A stretch of DNA of 64,000 nucleotides from Parerythrobacter_A sp963838735 (lineage in GTDB: Bacteria; Pseudomonadota; Alphaproteobacteria; Sphingomonadales; Sphingomonadaceae): NCBI GenBank assembly GCA_963838735.1, contig CAWISG010000012.1, positions 103,446 through 167,445 of the forward strand, written 5' to 3'. Of this stretch, positions 44,345-53,636 are shown in pieces (the first letter of the stretch is position 1; each line of letters begins with the position of its first letter). The notes below the pieces were generated by a model. It was given only the letters and a program-made list of their open reading frames with translations. It had not been told where the DNA came from and did no database searches. A program made the position numbers and the translations under genes.

Positions 44345-45049
44345 CTACTCCGCTGCCGTTTCGTCGATATGCGCCTTTTGCCACAACTTTGCTGCGGCGG
44401 CTAGCAAGGCAGCGTCGGTCGGCTGCGGTGCGATTGCTGTTTCGCGCCAGCCGGTGCCGGCATCAGGCTGCAAACGCGGTCCGATCAACGCGAGCGCCAG
44501 GCGGCTGCGGTCAAGTTTCAGCCGCGCGCACTCGGCAGCGAAATGCCGGGCCGCTGCCGCCGAATGAAGCAGCACCACGCCACCCTGTTGGAACCGGTCG
44601 GCCAGCGCGGCGTCCATCGCATTCGCCTGCGCGCGATAGATGGCATGTTCCGCCAGCGTGACATCGGCGGGCGGGTCAAGCACGACGCGTTCCTCCCCGC
44701 CCAGCCGCAACAGCCGCGTGCCGGGCGGCATCGTATCGAGCAGGGCCTGCAATCCGCCGCTGCCTTCGCTGGCAACGGCGAGACCTGCCTCGCGCGCAGC
44801 CTCCGCCGTGCGCGCGCCGACCGCGTGGACCGGCAAGCTCTTGTAACGCTGCAATGCCTTTCCCCCGTGCCGGATGGCATTGGCACTGCCGATCAGGAGC
44901 GCATCGAAACCTACGGCGGCGGGTGGCTGCCAGGCCACCGGGGCGATGGTAAATAGCGGCGCAGGCGTGATGGCCAGCCCGAGCGCGCGGCCCGCCGCCA
45001 GCGTGGCGGAAAGGCCGGGTTCGGCACGGATGGCGAAGATGGCGGACAC
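44345..45049 (-). CDS. hemD: Uroporphyrinogen-III synthase
   Basis: 234 residues from a GTG at 45049, 8 bases after the hemC stop. HemD closes and inverts the last ring of hydroxymethylbilane to give uroporphyrinogen III. The family is weakly conserved; recognisable parts are the start FAIRAEPGLSATLAAGRALG, GFDALLIGSANAIRHGG, VGARTAEAAREAGL and VLLHSAAAARHFAAECARL. The frame stays open far upstream across hemC on the same strand, but that part is only a shadow. The assignment rests strongly on its position after hemC. Confidence 0.92.
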   Translation of the reverse strand: MSAIFAIRAEPGLSATLAAGRALGLAITPAPLFTIAPVAWQPPAAVGFDALLIGSANAIRHGGKALQRYKSLPVHAVGARTAEAAREAGLAVASEGSGGLQALLDTMPPGTRLLRLGGEERVVLDPPADVTLAEHAIYRAQANAMDAALADRFQQGGVVLLHSAAAARHFAAECARLKLDRSRLALALIGPRLQPDAGTGWRETAIAPQPTDAALLAAAAKLWQKAHIDETAAE

Positions 45050-45057
45050 CTGCCCGG

Positions 45058-45987
45058 CTATGGTTCCGCAGAGAACAGGGTTGCGACGGCTTCGGGCGCA
45101 TCGCGCAACAGCGCGCGGGCGAATGCGGTGCAGCCCGCAATATTGCCCGCCTCCCCGCGCCAGACGCCATCGACCCGCTGCGCGCCATCCGCGCTGAACA
45201 GGCTGACGTGCAAACGCAGCGTGTCGCCTTCCCACACGCTCAGCATCGCAATCGGGCTGTGGCAGGTGCCGCCAAGCCCCGCCAGCACCGCGCGCTCGGC
45301 CATCACCGTGGTGCGGCTGGGTTCGTGGTCGATGGCGGCGAGCCATTCGCGCGCCCGCCGGTCGTCGGCACGGCATTCGATGCCGATGGCCCCCTGTGCT
45401 GGCGCGGGCAGAAAGGCATCTGTGTCGAGAACGGTCCCGACATCGCCCTGCCCCAGCCGCGCCAGTCCGGCGGCCGCGAGCAGAGTCACATCCGCTTCGC
45501 CAGCTGCCAGCTTGCCTAGCCGCGTCGCCACATTGCCGCGCATCCCGACAATGCGGCAATCGGGGCGGTGGTGCAGCATCTGCGCGGCGCGGCGCGGGGC
45601 GCTGGTGCCGATGCGCGCGCCCTGCGGCATGGCGCCCAGACTGTCCGCGCCCACCAGCACATCGCGCACGTCGGCGCGCGGCAATATGGCGGCGATGGCC
45701 AGCGTGTCGGGCCGCAGCGTTTCCACATCCTTCATGGAATGCACTGCTGCATCGATGCGCCCTGTGGCCAGCCACGCATCCAGTTCTCGTGTCCACAGCG
45801 CCTTGCCGCCGATATCGGCAAGCGGGCGGTCCTGTATCCGGTCGCCACTGGCAATAACGGGCACCAGTTCGACCTGACCGACGTCCCAGTCGTGCGCCGC
45901 GCATAGCCGGTCGCGCGCTTCTTCCGCTTGCGCCATCGCCAACGGGCTGCGCCGGGTGCCCAGTTTCAGGAGAGTGTCGTGTGCCAT
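45058..45987 (-). CDS. hemC: Hydroxymethylbilane synthase (porphobilinogen deaminase)
   Basis: 309 residues. It joins four porphobilinogen units on a dipyrromethane cofactor. Key regions are KLGTRRSPLAMAQAEEARD at the start, HSMKDVETLRPDTLAIAAIL, IGTSAPRRAAQM and the cofactor-binding cysteine in LGGTCHSPIAML near residue 240. It is divergent from tsaD with 43 bases between the starts, and is the first gene of the hemC-hemD-mic60 run. Confidence 0.97.
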   Translation of the reverse strand: MAHDTLLKLGTRRSPLAMAQAEEARDRLCAAHDWDVGQVELVPVIASGDRIQDRPLADIGGKALWTRELDAWLATGRIDAAVHSMKDVETLRPDTLAIAAILPRADVRDVLVGADSLGAMPQGARIGTSAPRRAAQMLHHRPDCRIVGMRGNVATRLGKLAAGEADVTLLAAAGLARLGQGDVGTVLDTDAFLPAPAQGAIGIECRADDRRAREWLAAIDHEPSRTTVMAERAVLAGLGGTCHSPIAMLSVWEGDTLRLHVSLFSADGAQRVDGVWRGEAGNIAGCTAFARALLRDAPEAVATLFSAEP

Positions 45988-46030
45988 GCCATGCTTGCCC
46001 TAACGGGGCATCGGGTGCAGGGGAACCCGC

Positions 46031-47086
46031 ATGGCTCACGACGGCGGAACCGTTCTCGGCATCGAATCCAGTTGCGACGAAACCGCCGTCGCGCTGGTGA
46101 CGGGCGACCGCCGCATCGTAGCGCAGCGCATCGCTTCGCAAGATGCCGAACACGCGCCCTATGGCGGTGTCGTCCCCGAAATCGCCGCGCGCGCCCATGC
46201 TGACCGGCTCGCCCCGATGATCGCCGGCGTGATGGCCGAAGCCGGGATGGAATTGCGCGATTTGTCCGCAATTGCCGCCACCGCCGGGCCGGGCCTCATT
46301 GGCGGGGTGATGGTCGGGCTGGTCAGTGCCAAAGCGTTGGCGATGGCAGGCGAGGTGCCGTTGCTGGCGATCAACCATCTGGAAGGGCACGCCTTGTCGC
46401 CGCGACTGGCCGATGCCGCCCTGGAATTTCCTTATCTGCTGCTGCTGGTGTCGGGCGGGCATTGCCAAATCCTGCGAGTGGATGGCGTGGGCCAATACCG
46501 CCGCCTCGCCACGACCATCGACGACGCGCTGGGCGAGGCGTTCGACAAGACCGCCAAGATACTTGGGCTCGGTTATCCGGGTGGCCCGGCGGTGGAACGG
46601 CTGGCGCGGGAGGGGGACGCTGAAAAAGTCGGACTGCCTCGCCCGCTGCTCGGAAGCGCCGAACCGCATTTCAGTTTCGCGGGACTGAAAAGTGCGGTGC
46701 TGCGCGCGAAGGAAGCGCGAGGCACGGACTACAGCGATGCGGATATCGCCGCGTCGTTCCAGCAGGCCGCCATTGCTTGCCTGCTGGACCGGCTGGCGCA
46801 TTCGCTCGACGCATCCGGTCCGCTGCCTGCGCTGGTGGTAGCGGGCGGCGTTGCATCGAACCATGCCATCCGCGCTGCGCTGGAAACCTTTGCCGTATCG
46901 CGCGCCATGCGCTTCGTCGCGCCACCGCTTGCGCTGTGTACCGATAACGCCGCGATGATTGCCTGGGCCGGGCAGGAGCGGTTGGCATTGGGCGCGACAT
47001 CGGACCCGCTGGACATCGCTGCGCGCCCACGCTGGCCGCTGGATACGGACGCGGAACCGGTGCGCGGCGCGGGGTACAAGGCATGA
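46031..47086 (+). CDS. tsaD: tRNA N6-adenosine threonylcarbamoyltransferase
   Basis: 351 residues. TsaD transfers the threonylcarbamoyl group to A37 of ANN-decoding tRNAs, together with TsaB and TsaE. The start VLGIESSCDETAVALV, the metal-binding INHLEGHALSP with its two histidines near residues 115-119, LLLLVSGGHCQIL and the ATP-site region LGLGYPGGPAVERLA are all typical. The late VVAGGVASNHAIR is also conserved. Its stop overlaps the gpsA start by 4 bases. Confidence 0.97.
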   Translation: MAHDGGTVLGIESSCDETAVALVTGDRRIVAQRIASQDAEHAPYGGVVPEIAARAHADRLAPMIAGVMAEAGMELRDLSAIAATAGPGLIGGVMVGLVSAKALAMAGEVPLLAINHLEGHALSPRLADAALEFPYLLLLVSGGHCQILRVDGVGQYRRLATTIDDALGEAFDKTAKILGLGYPGGPAVERLAREGDAEKVGLPRPLLGSAEPHFSFAGLKSAVLRAKEARGTDYSDADIAASFQQAAIACLLDRLAHSLDASGPLPALVVAGGVASNHAIRAALETFAVSRAMRFVAPPLALCTDNAAMIAWAGQERLALGATSDPLDIAARPRWPLDTDAEPVRGAGYKA

Positions 47087-48075
47087 GCGATGTGGGCGTG
47101 AGCGATGTGGGCGTTATCGGAGCGGGCGCATGGGGCACCGCGTTGGCGCAAATGCTGGCAAGCGACGGGCGCAACGTACTGTTATGGGCGTTCGAACAGG
47201 ATGTGGTCGCGGACATCGCCGACAACCGCGTCAACAGCGCCTTCCTGCCCTCCGCACAGCTTGCGCATAGCATCACCGCCACCGCCGATCTTGCCGCATT
47301 GTCGCACTGCGATACCCTGCTGGCCGTTACCCCTGCCCAGCATCTCGGCGCCATCTTGTCGCAACTGCCGGCTGCGCCGCGCGATCTGGTGCTGTGCAGC
47401 AAGGGTATCGACGCCGCGACGGGGCACTTGATGAACACCGTGGCGCAAACCGCGCTGCCCGATGCCAGTATCGCCGTGCTGTCTGGCCCCACCTTTGCGC
47501 ATGAAGTCGCTGCCGGCCTGCCCACTGCCGTCACGCTGGCCTGCGGCGGGGGTGAGGCGCAGTGGGACCGTATTTCCCCGGTAATCGCACGTCCGCAATT
47601 CCGGCCCTATTACACGCCGGACGTGGTCGGTGCGGAGATCGGTGGGGCGGTCAAGAACGTGCTCGCCATCGCCTGCGGTGTGGTCGACGGACTGTCGCTG
47701 GGCCAGAACGCCCGCGCCGCGCTGATCGCGCGTGGCTATGCCGAGATGCAGCGGTTCGGCGATGCCATGGGCGCGAGCCGCGAAACGCTGGCGGGTCTGT
47801 CCGGTCTTGGCGATCTGGTGCTGACCTGCTCCAGCACTGCCAGCCGCAATTTCTCGCTCGGCAAGGCGCTCGGTGAAGGGCAATCCGCCGCCGCGCTCAC
47901 GCAGGACCGCCGCACCGTGGCCGAAGGCGCGCATACCGCGCCCGTGCTGCACCGGCTGGCGGAGGACCACGATATCGCCATGCCCATCGTTGCCGCCGTC
48001 AACGCGCTGCTGGCTGGCGAAGACGCGCAGGGCGTGGTCAGCGGCTTGCTGTCGCGCCGGTTGAAGGCCGAATAG
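47083..48075 (+). CDS. gpsA: Glycerol-3-phosphate dehydrogenase [NAD(P)+]
   Basis: 330 residues. It reduces dihydroxyacetone phosphate to glycerol 3-phosphate for phospholipid synthesis. The dinucleotide motif GVIGAGAWGTALAQMLA follows the start, SGPTFAHEVAAGLP is in the middle, and the catalytic lysine is in GGAVKNVLAIACGVVDGL. The first ten residues include a direct repeat (SDVGV twice) coded by a 15-base tandem duplication; the second copy leads into the normal N terminus. Confidence 0.97.
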   Translation: MSDVGVSDVGVIGAGAWGTALAQMLASDGRNVLLWAFEQDVVADIADNRVNSAFLPSAQLAHSITATADLAALSHCDTLLAVTPAQHLGAILSQLPAAPRDLVLCSKGIDAATGHLMNTVAQTALPDASIAVLSGPTFAHEVAAGLPTAVTLACGGGEAQWDRISPVIARPQFRPYYTPDVVGAEIGGAVKNVLAIACGVVDGLSLGQNARAALIARGYAEMQRFGDAMGASRETLAGLSGLGDLVLTCSSTASRNFSLGKALGEGQSAAALTQDRRTVAEGAHTAPVLHRLAEDHDIAMPIVAAVNALLAGEDAQGVVSGLLSRRLKAE

Positions 48076-48090
48076 CGGCCCCTCGCGCAA

Positions 48091-49599
48091 ATGGAGGAAG
48101 CCCCGCAACAGGCCAAGCAGGGAGGCGACATCGCCGCGCTGGCGAAAGGCGGGCGGACCAATGTGTTCGGCTTCGTCCTGCGCCTCGCCGCGCGCATCCC
48201 GTTCCTGTTTATCGCCGCACAGCTATACGGTGTCGACGCGATGGGCCGCTTCGCCTCTGCGCTGGTGGTGGTCGAACTGTTCGCGCTGCTGTGTTCGCTG
48301 GGGGAGAAACGCGGGCTGGCGCAGCGGCTTTCCATCAGCGAGGAACATCCCGCCAACACCGTCTATTCGGGAATGCTGCTGGCGCTGATATTCTCCAGCG
48401 CTGCCGCGGCATTTTTCTGGTTCGTCCCCTACCCGCTGTTTCCGGCGGGCGAATACACCACACTGGACCGGCTGGTTGTGCTGGCCATCCCCGGCTACGC
48501 GCTGACCGAGATCGTTCTGGCTGCCCAGGCCTACCGTTACGATATCGCCACTACCGTCCGCGCCCGCGCCGTAGTGGAGCCGTGGACGATCAGCATCCTG
48601 GCGGGTGTTTTCTATCTGACGCCGCTGGCCGAAAGCGGGCTGGAACTGGCCTATCTCGCCAGCATCTATGCTGGCCTTGCCACCGGGATGTGGACCTTCG
48701 GGCGGACTTACGGCCTGCCGCGCGGCTGGCAGATCAGGCTACGCCCGATGGTGCGGCAGACATGGCGCGCGTTGCCGCTGGCGACGGCGGATGTAGTGGA
48801 GTGGGGTACACGCCGCGTCGATATCTTCATCCTCGGCCTGTTCGCCGCGCCTGCCGCCGTCGGCGTGTATTATTTCGCCCAGCAGATCGCCAGCCTGCCG
48901 CAGAAACTGAAGACCAGTTTCGAACCCATTCTCGGCCCCGTCATCACGCGCAATCTGAAGGACGGGAACAACAAGGCGATTGCAGAGGCACTGTGCCGCG
49001 TCGGCTTCTGGATCATCGCCGCGCAGGCCGGCATCGCGCTGGCGCTGGGCGTGCCGGGCGAAGCGGTGATGGGGCTTGGCGGACCTGACGTGGTCGGCGG
49101 CACCGGTGCGCTGGCGCTGCTGCTGACTGCCGAAGTGGTTGCGGCGACCGCCGTCGTCAGCGAGGCGGCGTTGGTCTATGTCGCGCGGGTCCGCAATCTG
49201 TGGATTTCGGTCGCGACCATCGCGGTGCAGGCCGCGCTGACAGTCGCCATCGTGCTTGGTGTCGAACGCCTTGGCTATGGCGAACCGTTCAAGGCGGCCG
49301 GCGCGGCCCTGGCGCTGGCGGTGTCGCTGGGGCTGGCATCGCTGGTCAAGGCGTGGCTGCTGTCGCGCATCCTGGGCTATCCGATCAACACCTGGCGCTG
49401 GGCGCTGGTCTGGGCCGCGGGACCGGCCATCGTGGTCGGCTTCCTTGTCACCCTGCTACCCGAATGGGCGGAGCTGCTGATCGGCATTCCGGCGATCCTG
49501 CTGACCTATGGCGTCATCATCTGGCGGCAGGGGTTCGGGCCCGAGGACCGCGTGCTGTTCAGGAAAGGCAAAATTGGCGAACAGGCTGCATCGCAATAG
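48091..49599 (+). CDS. Polysaccharide flippase-like membrane protein (MOP superfamily)
   Basis: 502 residues with about fourteen hydrophobic helices, the pattern of Wzx-type lipid-linked sugar flippases. Early segments FGFVLRLAARIPFLFIAAQL and RRVDIFILGLFAAPAAVGVYYFAQQ match the group. No glycosyltransferase lies beside it, so the cargo is unknown. ATG 48091 is 15 bases after gpsA, suggesting the same transcript as tsaD-gpsA. Confidence 0.85.
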   Translation: MEEAPQQAKQGGDIAALAKGGRTNVFGFVLRLAARIPFLFIAAQLYGVDAMGRFASALVVVELFALLCSLGEKRGLAQRLSISEEHPANTVYSGMLLALIFSSAAAAFFWFVPYPLFPAGEYTTLDRLVVLAIPGYALTEIVLAAQAYRYDIATTVRARAVVEPWTISILAGVFYLTPLAESGLELAYLASIYAGLATGMWTFGRTYGLPRGWQIRLRPMVRQTWRALPLATADVVEWGTRRVDIFILGLFAAPAAVGVYYFAQQIASLPQKLKTSFEPILGPVITRNLKDGNNKAIAEALCRVGFWIIAAQAGIALALGVPGEAVMGLGGPDVVGGTGALALLLTAEVVAATAVVSEAALVYVARVRNLWISVATIAVQAALTVAIVLGVERLGYGEPFKAAGAALALAVSLGLASLVKAWLLSRILGYPINTWRWALVWAAGPAIVVGFLVTLLPEWAELLIGIPAILLTYGVIIWRQGFGPEDRVLFRKGKIGEQAASQ

Positions 49600-49655
49600 C
49601 CCTCTACCCAAATAGGCCTGTGCGGGGCGCGCCTTCTTGCTAAGGCAAACACGCA

Positions 49656-50393
49656 ATGTCGATCCGCCCGCCCCTCCTGATCATCGCCGGTGCCGCGCTG
49701 AGCGCAGGCGTGGGCTATGTCTGGGCCGGCACGCAGGACGATGCGATCGCGCGCGCGCTGGAAAAGCATGCCAGCACCGCGTTGGCGCAAGCCGGACTGC
49801 CGCAGATCACGATCGATGCCGGCCTTTCGCGCCGCCCGACACGACACGTCCTGCTGGACGGAGCCGACGCGCTGGACGAAGCCGACCGTGCCCGTGCCGC
49901 GCGCCTCGTCGGCAGCGTGTCCGGTGTTGGCGGCGTCATATGGGCGGACGGCACGGTGCAGGCGGAAGGTGAAGCGCCGGTATTCACGCCGATGCATTGC
50001 GAAGACGAAGTCGGTGCCCTGCTGCGCGCACGCTCCATCCGGTTCGAAGAATCTTCGGCGGAAATAGAAGCCGCCAGCCGCGAATTGCTGGACGAGGTGG
50101 CACAGGCCCTGCGCCCGTGCCTCGGCAGCGTCATCTCCATTACCGGCCATACCGACAAGTCCGGGCCGGAACCGGGCAACCTTGCGCTGTCGCTGGACCG
50201 CGCGCGTGCCATTCGCGAGGCGCTGGTCGCACGCGGTATCCCGCGCGACGGTTTGCGCGCCAGCGGTGTTGGCTCGCGCCGTCCGGTCGAAGGGCTGGCC
50301 GCGACCGACCCGGCCAATCGCCGCATCGAGTTTTCCGTGATATCCACCGTGCCCGTAACGCCTACCGTCGTCGATACGCCGGGGGCGCGCTGA
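49656..50393 (+). CDS. OmpA-family protein with N-terminal membrane anchor
   Basis: 245 residues. An N-terminal hydrophobic segment (PPLLIIAGAALSAGVGYVWAG) acts as signal or anchor; residues 30-100 resemble a BON-like fold (RHVLLDGADALDEADRARAA); the C-terminal half is an OmpA domain with ITGHTDKSGPEPGNLALSLD and DPANRRIEFSV, which binds peptidoglycan. A role at the cell wall is expected. It is followed 1 base later by a microprotein gene. Confidence 0.88.
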   Translation: MSIRPPLLIIAGAALSAGVGYVWAGTQDDAIARALEKHASTALAQAGLPQITIDAGLSRRPTRHVLLDGADALDEADRARAARLVGSVSGVGGVIWADGTVQAEGEAPVFTPMHCEDEVGALLRARSIRFEESSAEIEAASRELLDEVAQALRPCLGSVISITGHTDKSGPEPGNLALSLDRARAIREALVARGIPRDGLRASGVGSRRPVEGLAATDPANRRIEFSVISTVPVTPTVVDTPGAR

Positions 50394-50394
50394 C

Positions 50395-50511
50395 ATGCCG
50401 GTCGTGTTCGAGGTCACGCTGCTGGCGCTGCTGGCCTATGCCATCGGACTGGCCATCGGCTGGGCCCTGTGGAGCCGCGATACGATCAACGCCGAAGGAG
50501 AGAAGGAATGA
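50395..50511 (+). CDS. 38-residue membrane microprotein
   Basis: The frame starts ATG PVVFEVTLLALLAYAI and contains one membrane helix (FEVTLLALLAYAIGLAIGWA) then ends INAEGEKE. It fills the gap exactly between the OmpA-type gene (1-base spacing) and the next gene, with an ATGA overlap, and its own end supplies GGAGAGAAGG as a ribosome site for the next gene. This arrangement argues for a real gene. It is likely anchored in the inner membrane with a partner from the neighbouring genes. Confidence 0.65.
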   Translation: MPVVFEVTLLALLAYAIGLAIGWALWSRDTINAEGEKE

Positions 50512-51041
50512 TGGAACTGCTGGAAGCCAACTGGCCGATCCTGCTGGTCGCGCTGCTGATCGGGATCGTTGTCGCCTACCTGCTGTTCGTGGCGATGCGC
50601 CGCACCAGCGTGGACGCCGACCGGACCGACGTGCTGGACGAAGGCGCCGCGCCCGCTGCGCGCAATCAGGCGCTGATCGATGCGGAACCCGCCGCAACGT
50701 CTATGGCACCGCAGTCAGCCGTGCCGCCCGCACCCGTCGCCGCCCCGCTGGGTGGTGCCATCGCACCGGTGGTGGCGGCCGCGACCGAACCCGCGTCCGT
50801 CGCGGCGGACGACCTGACCCGCATCAAGGGCGTTGGCCCCAGATTGCGCGACCTGCTGGCGACGCATAACGTGACCCGGCTGGACCAGATTGCCGCATGG
50901 ACCGATGCCGATATCGCGCGCATCGATCCGCAGCTTGGGCGGTTCCAGGGCCGGATCGAGCGTGACAGCTGGGTCGAGCAAGCGAAGCTGCTGACGGCGG
51001 GCGACGATGCCGCTTACGAAGGAAAGTTCGGCAAGCAATGA
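50508..51041 (+). CDS. Membrane-anchored protein with C-terminal helix-hairpin-helix domain
   Basis: 177 residues from ATG 50508 (the next codon is also ATG). One membrane helix (NWPILLVALLIGIVVAYLLF), a long alanine/proline linker, then a C-terminal domain DDLTRIKGVGPRLRDLLATH with TRLDQIAAWTDADIARIDPQ, the helix-hairpin-helix type of fold that often binds DNA or forms protein contacts. Such domains occur at the ends of many membrane or ribosomal proteins without a known role. It overlaps both its neighbours by 4 bases. Confidence 0.8.
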   Translation: MMELLEANWPILLVALLIGIVVAYLLFVAMRRTSVDADRTDVLDEGAAPAARNQALIDAEPAATSMAPQSAVPPAPVAAPLGGAIAPVVAAATEPASVAADDLTRIKGVGPRLRDLLATHNVTRLDQIAAWTDADIARIDPQLGRFQGRIERDSWVEQAKLLTAGDDAAYEGKFGKQ

Positions 51042-53014
51042 GCGCGCCATCAAAGGCTGACGCCAAGCCCGCCCGCTACCCCGTCCCCGCCGAATGGGCG
51101 CGCAATGCCCTGGTCGACGCGGACAGCTACGCCGCGAAATACCGGCAATCCATCGACGAACCCGATGCCTTCTGGCGCGAGGAAGCGCAGCGGATCGACT
51201 GGATTGCACCGTTCGATACGGTCGGCGACTGGTCATTCGACCGGCAAGATTTTCGCATCCGCTGGTTCGAGGGCGGCACACTCAATATCTGCGCCAATGC
51301 CGTGGACCGGCACCTGGCCGAACACGGCGACCGGGTCGCGATCCTGTGGGAGCCGGATGATCCGGCGGACGCCGCGCGCAGTCTCAGCTACTGCGAACTT
51401 CACACCGAAATCTGCCGCTTCGCCAACCTGCTGAAGGCGCAGGGCGTGGCGAAAGGCGACCGGGTTACGATCTACCTGCCGATGGTGCCCGAAGCCGCCA
51501 TCGCCATGCTCGCCTGCGCCCGCATCGGCGCGGTGCATTCGGTGGTGTTTGCAGGCTTCAGCCCCGAAGCGCTGGCGGGGCGCATCACCGATTGCGGCTC
51601 CACCATCGTCATTACCGCGGACGAGGGGCGGCGCGGCGGCAAGACCGTGCCGCTGAAAGCCAATGTCGATGCGGCGTGCGAGAAAGCACGGGTCGAAACC
51701 GTCATCGTACTGGCGCATACCGGCGCGGATGTGCCCATGGTGGACGGGCGCGATGTGGACTGGGCCAGTGCGGTCACGGATCAGCCTGCCGCCTGCGACC
51801 CCGAACCGATGGACGCGGAAGACCCGCTGTTCATCCTTTACACCAGCGGATCGACCGGCAAGCCCAAGGGCGTGCTGCACACCACCGGCGGCTATGCCGT
51901 GTGGACCGCCATGACGCACAGCTACGTGTTCGATTACCAGCGCAAGGCCGACGGTTCCATGCCGGTCTACTGGTGCGCGGCGGATGTCGGCTGGGTCACC
52001 GGGCACAGCTACGTCGTCTACGGACCGATGCTGAACGGCGCGACGCAGGTGATGTTCGAAGGCGTGCCCAACTTCCCAGACCACAGCCGGTTCTGGCAGG
52101 TGGTGGACAAATACGGTGTCGAGATCTTCTACGCCGCCCCCACCGCCCTGCGCGCGCTGATGCGCGAGGGCGACGAACCGGTGGTAGCAACCAGCCGCAA
52201 GTCGTTGCGATTGCTGGGATCGGTGGGCGAGCCGATCAATCCCGAAGCATGGGACTGGTATCACCGCGTGGTCGGCAACGGGCAGTGCCCCATCGTCGAT
52301 ACCTGGTGGCAGACCGAAACGGGCGGCGCGATGATTACGCCCCTGCCCGGCGCGACCGCGCTGAAACCGGGCAGCGCCACATTGCCGATGTTCGGGGTGC
52401 AGCCAGCGCTGGTCGATGCGGAAAGCGGCACCATGCTTACGGGCGCGGCATCGGGCGCGCTGGTGCTGACCGCTAGCTGGCCTGGCCAGATGCGGACGGT
52501 GTATGGCGATGCGCAGCGGTTCTTCGACACCTATTTCAGCCAGTATCCCGGTCACTATTTCACCGGCGACGGTGCGCGGCGGGATGCGGACGGCTATTAC
52601 TGGATCACGGGCCGGATCGACGATGTCATCAATGTCAGCGGTCACCGCATGGGCACCGCCGAGGTCGAGAGCGCGCTGGTGCTGCACCCGAAGGTCGCCG
52701 AGGCGGCGGTGGTCGGCATGCCGCACGACATCAAGGGGCAGGGCATCTACGCCTACGTCACCACGGTCGCGGGCACCGACGACAGCAACGCCCTGCGCGC
52801 CGAACTGGTCACATGGGTCCGCACCGAAATCGGCCCCATCGCTACCCCTGACGCCCTGCAATTCGCCCCCGCCCTGCCCAAGACGAGAAGCGGCAAAATC
52901 ATGCGCCGCATCCTCAGGAAGATTGCGGAGAACGATACCGGCTCGCTGGGCGACACCTCGACACTGGCGGACCCTGATGTCGTGGATGCGCTGGTGGCTG
53001 GGCGGGTTGGGTAG
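51038..53014 (+). CDS. acs: Acetyl-CoA synthetase
   Basis: 658 residues. It activates acetate with ATP to acetyl-AMP and then acetyl-CoA. The ATP-binding loop ILYTSGSTGKPKGVLHTTGG, the acyl-adenylate motif VDTWWQTETGG and the C-terminal catalytic lysine in PKTRSGKIMRR, the site commonly silenced by acetylation, are all present. Length is near the usual 650. Propionyl-CoA synthetase is closely related, but the length and motifs favour acetate. Its start overlaps the HHH protein by 4 bases. Confidence 0.95.
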   Translation: MSAPSKADAKPARYPVPAEWARNALVDADSYAAKYRQSIDEPDAFWREEAQRIDWIAPFDTVGDWSFDRQDFRIRWFEGGTLNICANAVDRHLAEHGDRVAILWEPDDPADAARSLSYCELHTEICRFANLLKAQGVAKGDRVTIYLPMVPEAAIAMLACARIGAVHSVVFAGFSPEALAGRITDCGSTIVITADEGRRGGKTVPLKANVDAACEKARVETVIVLAHTGADVPMVDGRDVDWASAVTDQPAACDPEPMDAEDPLFILYTSGSTGKPKGVLHTTGGYAVWTAMTHSYVFDYQRKADGSMPVYWCAADVGWVTGHSYVVYGPMLNGATQVMFEGVPNFPDHSRFWQVVDKYGVEIFYAAPTALRALMREGDEPVVATSRKSLRLLGSVGEPINPEAWDWYHRVVGNGQCPIVDTWWQTETGGAMITPLPGATALKPGSATLPMFGVQPALVDAESGTMLTGAASGALVLTASWPGQMRTVYGDAQRFFDTYFSQYPGHYFTGDGARRDADGYYWITGRIDDVINVSGHRMGTAEVESALVLHPKVAEAAVVGMPHDIKGQGIYAYVTTVAGTDDSNALRAELVTWVRTEIGPIATPDALQFAPALPKTRSGKIMRRILRKIAENDTGSLGDTSTLADPDVVDALVAGRVG

Positions 53015-53058
53015 GATTGGCAATGACTGCTATTGGGAGGTTTTGTGACGGTCTGCTT

Positions 53059-53476
53059 TTATCCTTCGACCGCCGATTCCTGCCCTACAATGAAGGCTAT
53101 TTCCTGACCGTAAGACAGCTCAAGTGTATTTCCATCTGGGTCTGAAAGGAATGTCCAATATCCGACGGGCGGGCCTGAATCCGTTGGTTTAGATAATAAA
53201 CAATCATCTTCGCGCGCAGCCGCTGCCAGCTTATTGACCGCCTCACGAGTAGGAAGAGCAATACCGAGATGCCCGAACGGTCCTAGCGACGTATCCTTAG
53301 CGGTTTTTGATTGCACTAGCACAATTGACAAATGGTCTTGTTCGTCAGTTACCCATGCGACTTCGCCTCCGACTCTTGATCTCGTCGACGATGGATCACT
53401 TCCATCGAGCGAACTTGGCGTAAAACGCAGTACTGTCTGCTAAGTCGCGAACAGCGAACGGATATAGTGAGTCCAA
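53059..53476 (-). pseudogene. VOC/glyoxalase-family protein broken by a frameshift
   Basis: The 3' piece (open from 53331, or a little earlier) reads LVQSKTAKDTSLGPFGHLGI, then WTFLSDPDGNTLELSYGQE, the second half of a VOC metal-site domain. Upstream in a different frame, after a TTG at 53476, comes DSLYPFAVRDLADSTAFYAK, the usual first strand and helix of the same fold. The switch lies near 53400-53420. Joined, it would be about 135 residues. The local sequence is visibly richer in A/T than its neighbours, which may indicate recent arrival. Confidence 0.7.
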
Positions 53477-53636
53477 GGTTCAGACATATTCAGATAGTGG
53501 AGGACAGTTTTCGGGATAGCAATACAGCTTGTTTATCGTCCGTTGCTGGGTCGATAAAAGACATACTCTCGCCCCACCCTTGCCCCGCCGTTCCCATGAT
53601 GCGACAAGGCGAGATCGCTCAAATCAGGACGCCGCC

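Noticed and set aside
45050..46864. Upstream extension of the hemD frame
   Set aside because: It covers hemC and tsaD in the wrong frame; the GTG at 45049 after hemC gives a normal HemD.
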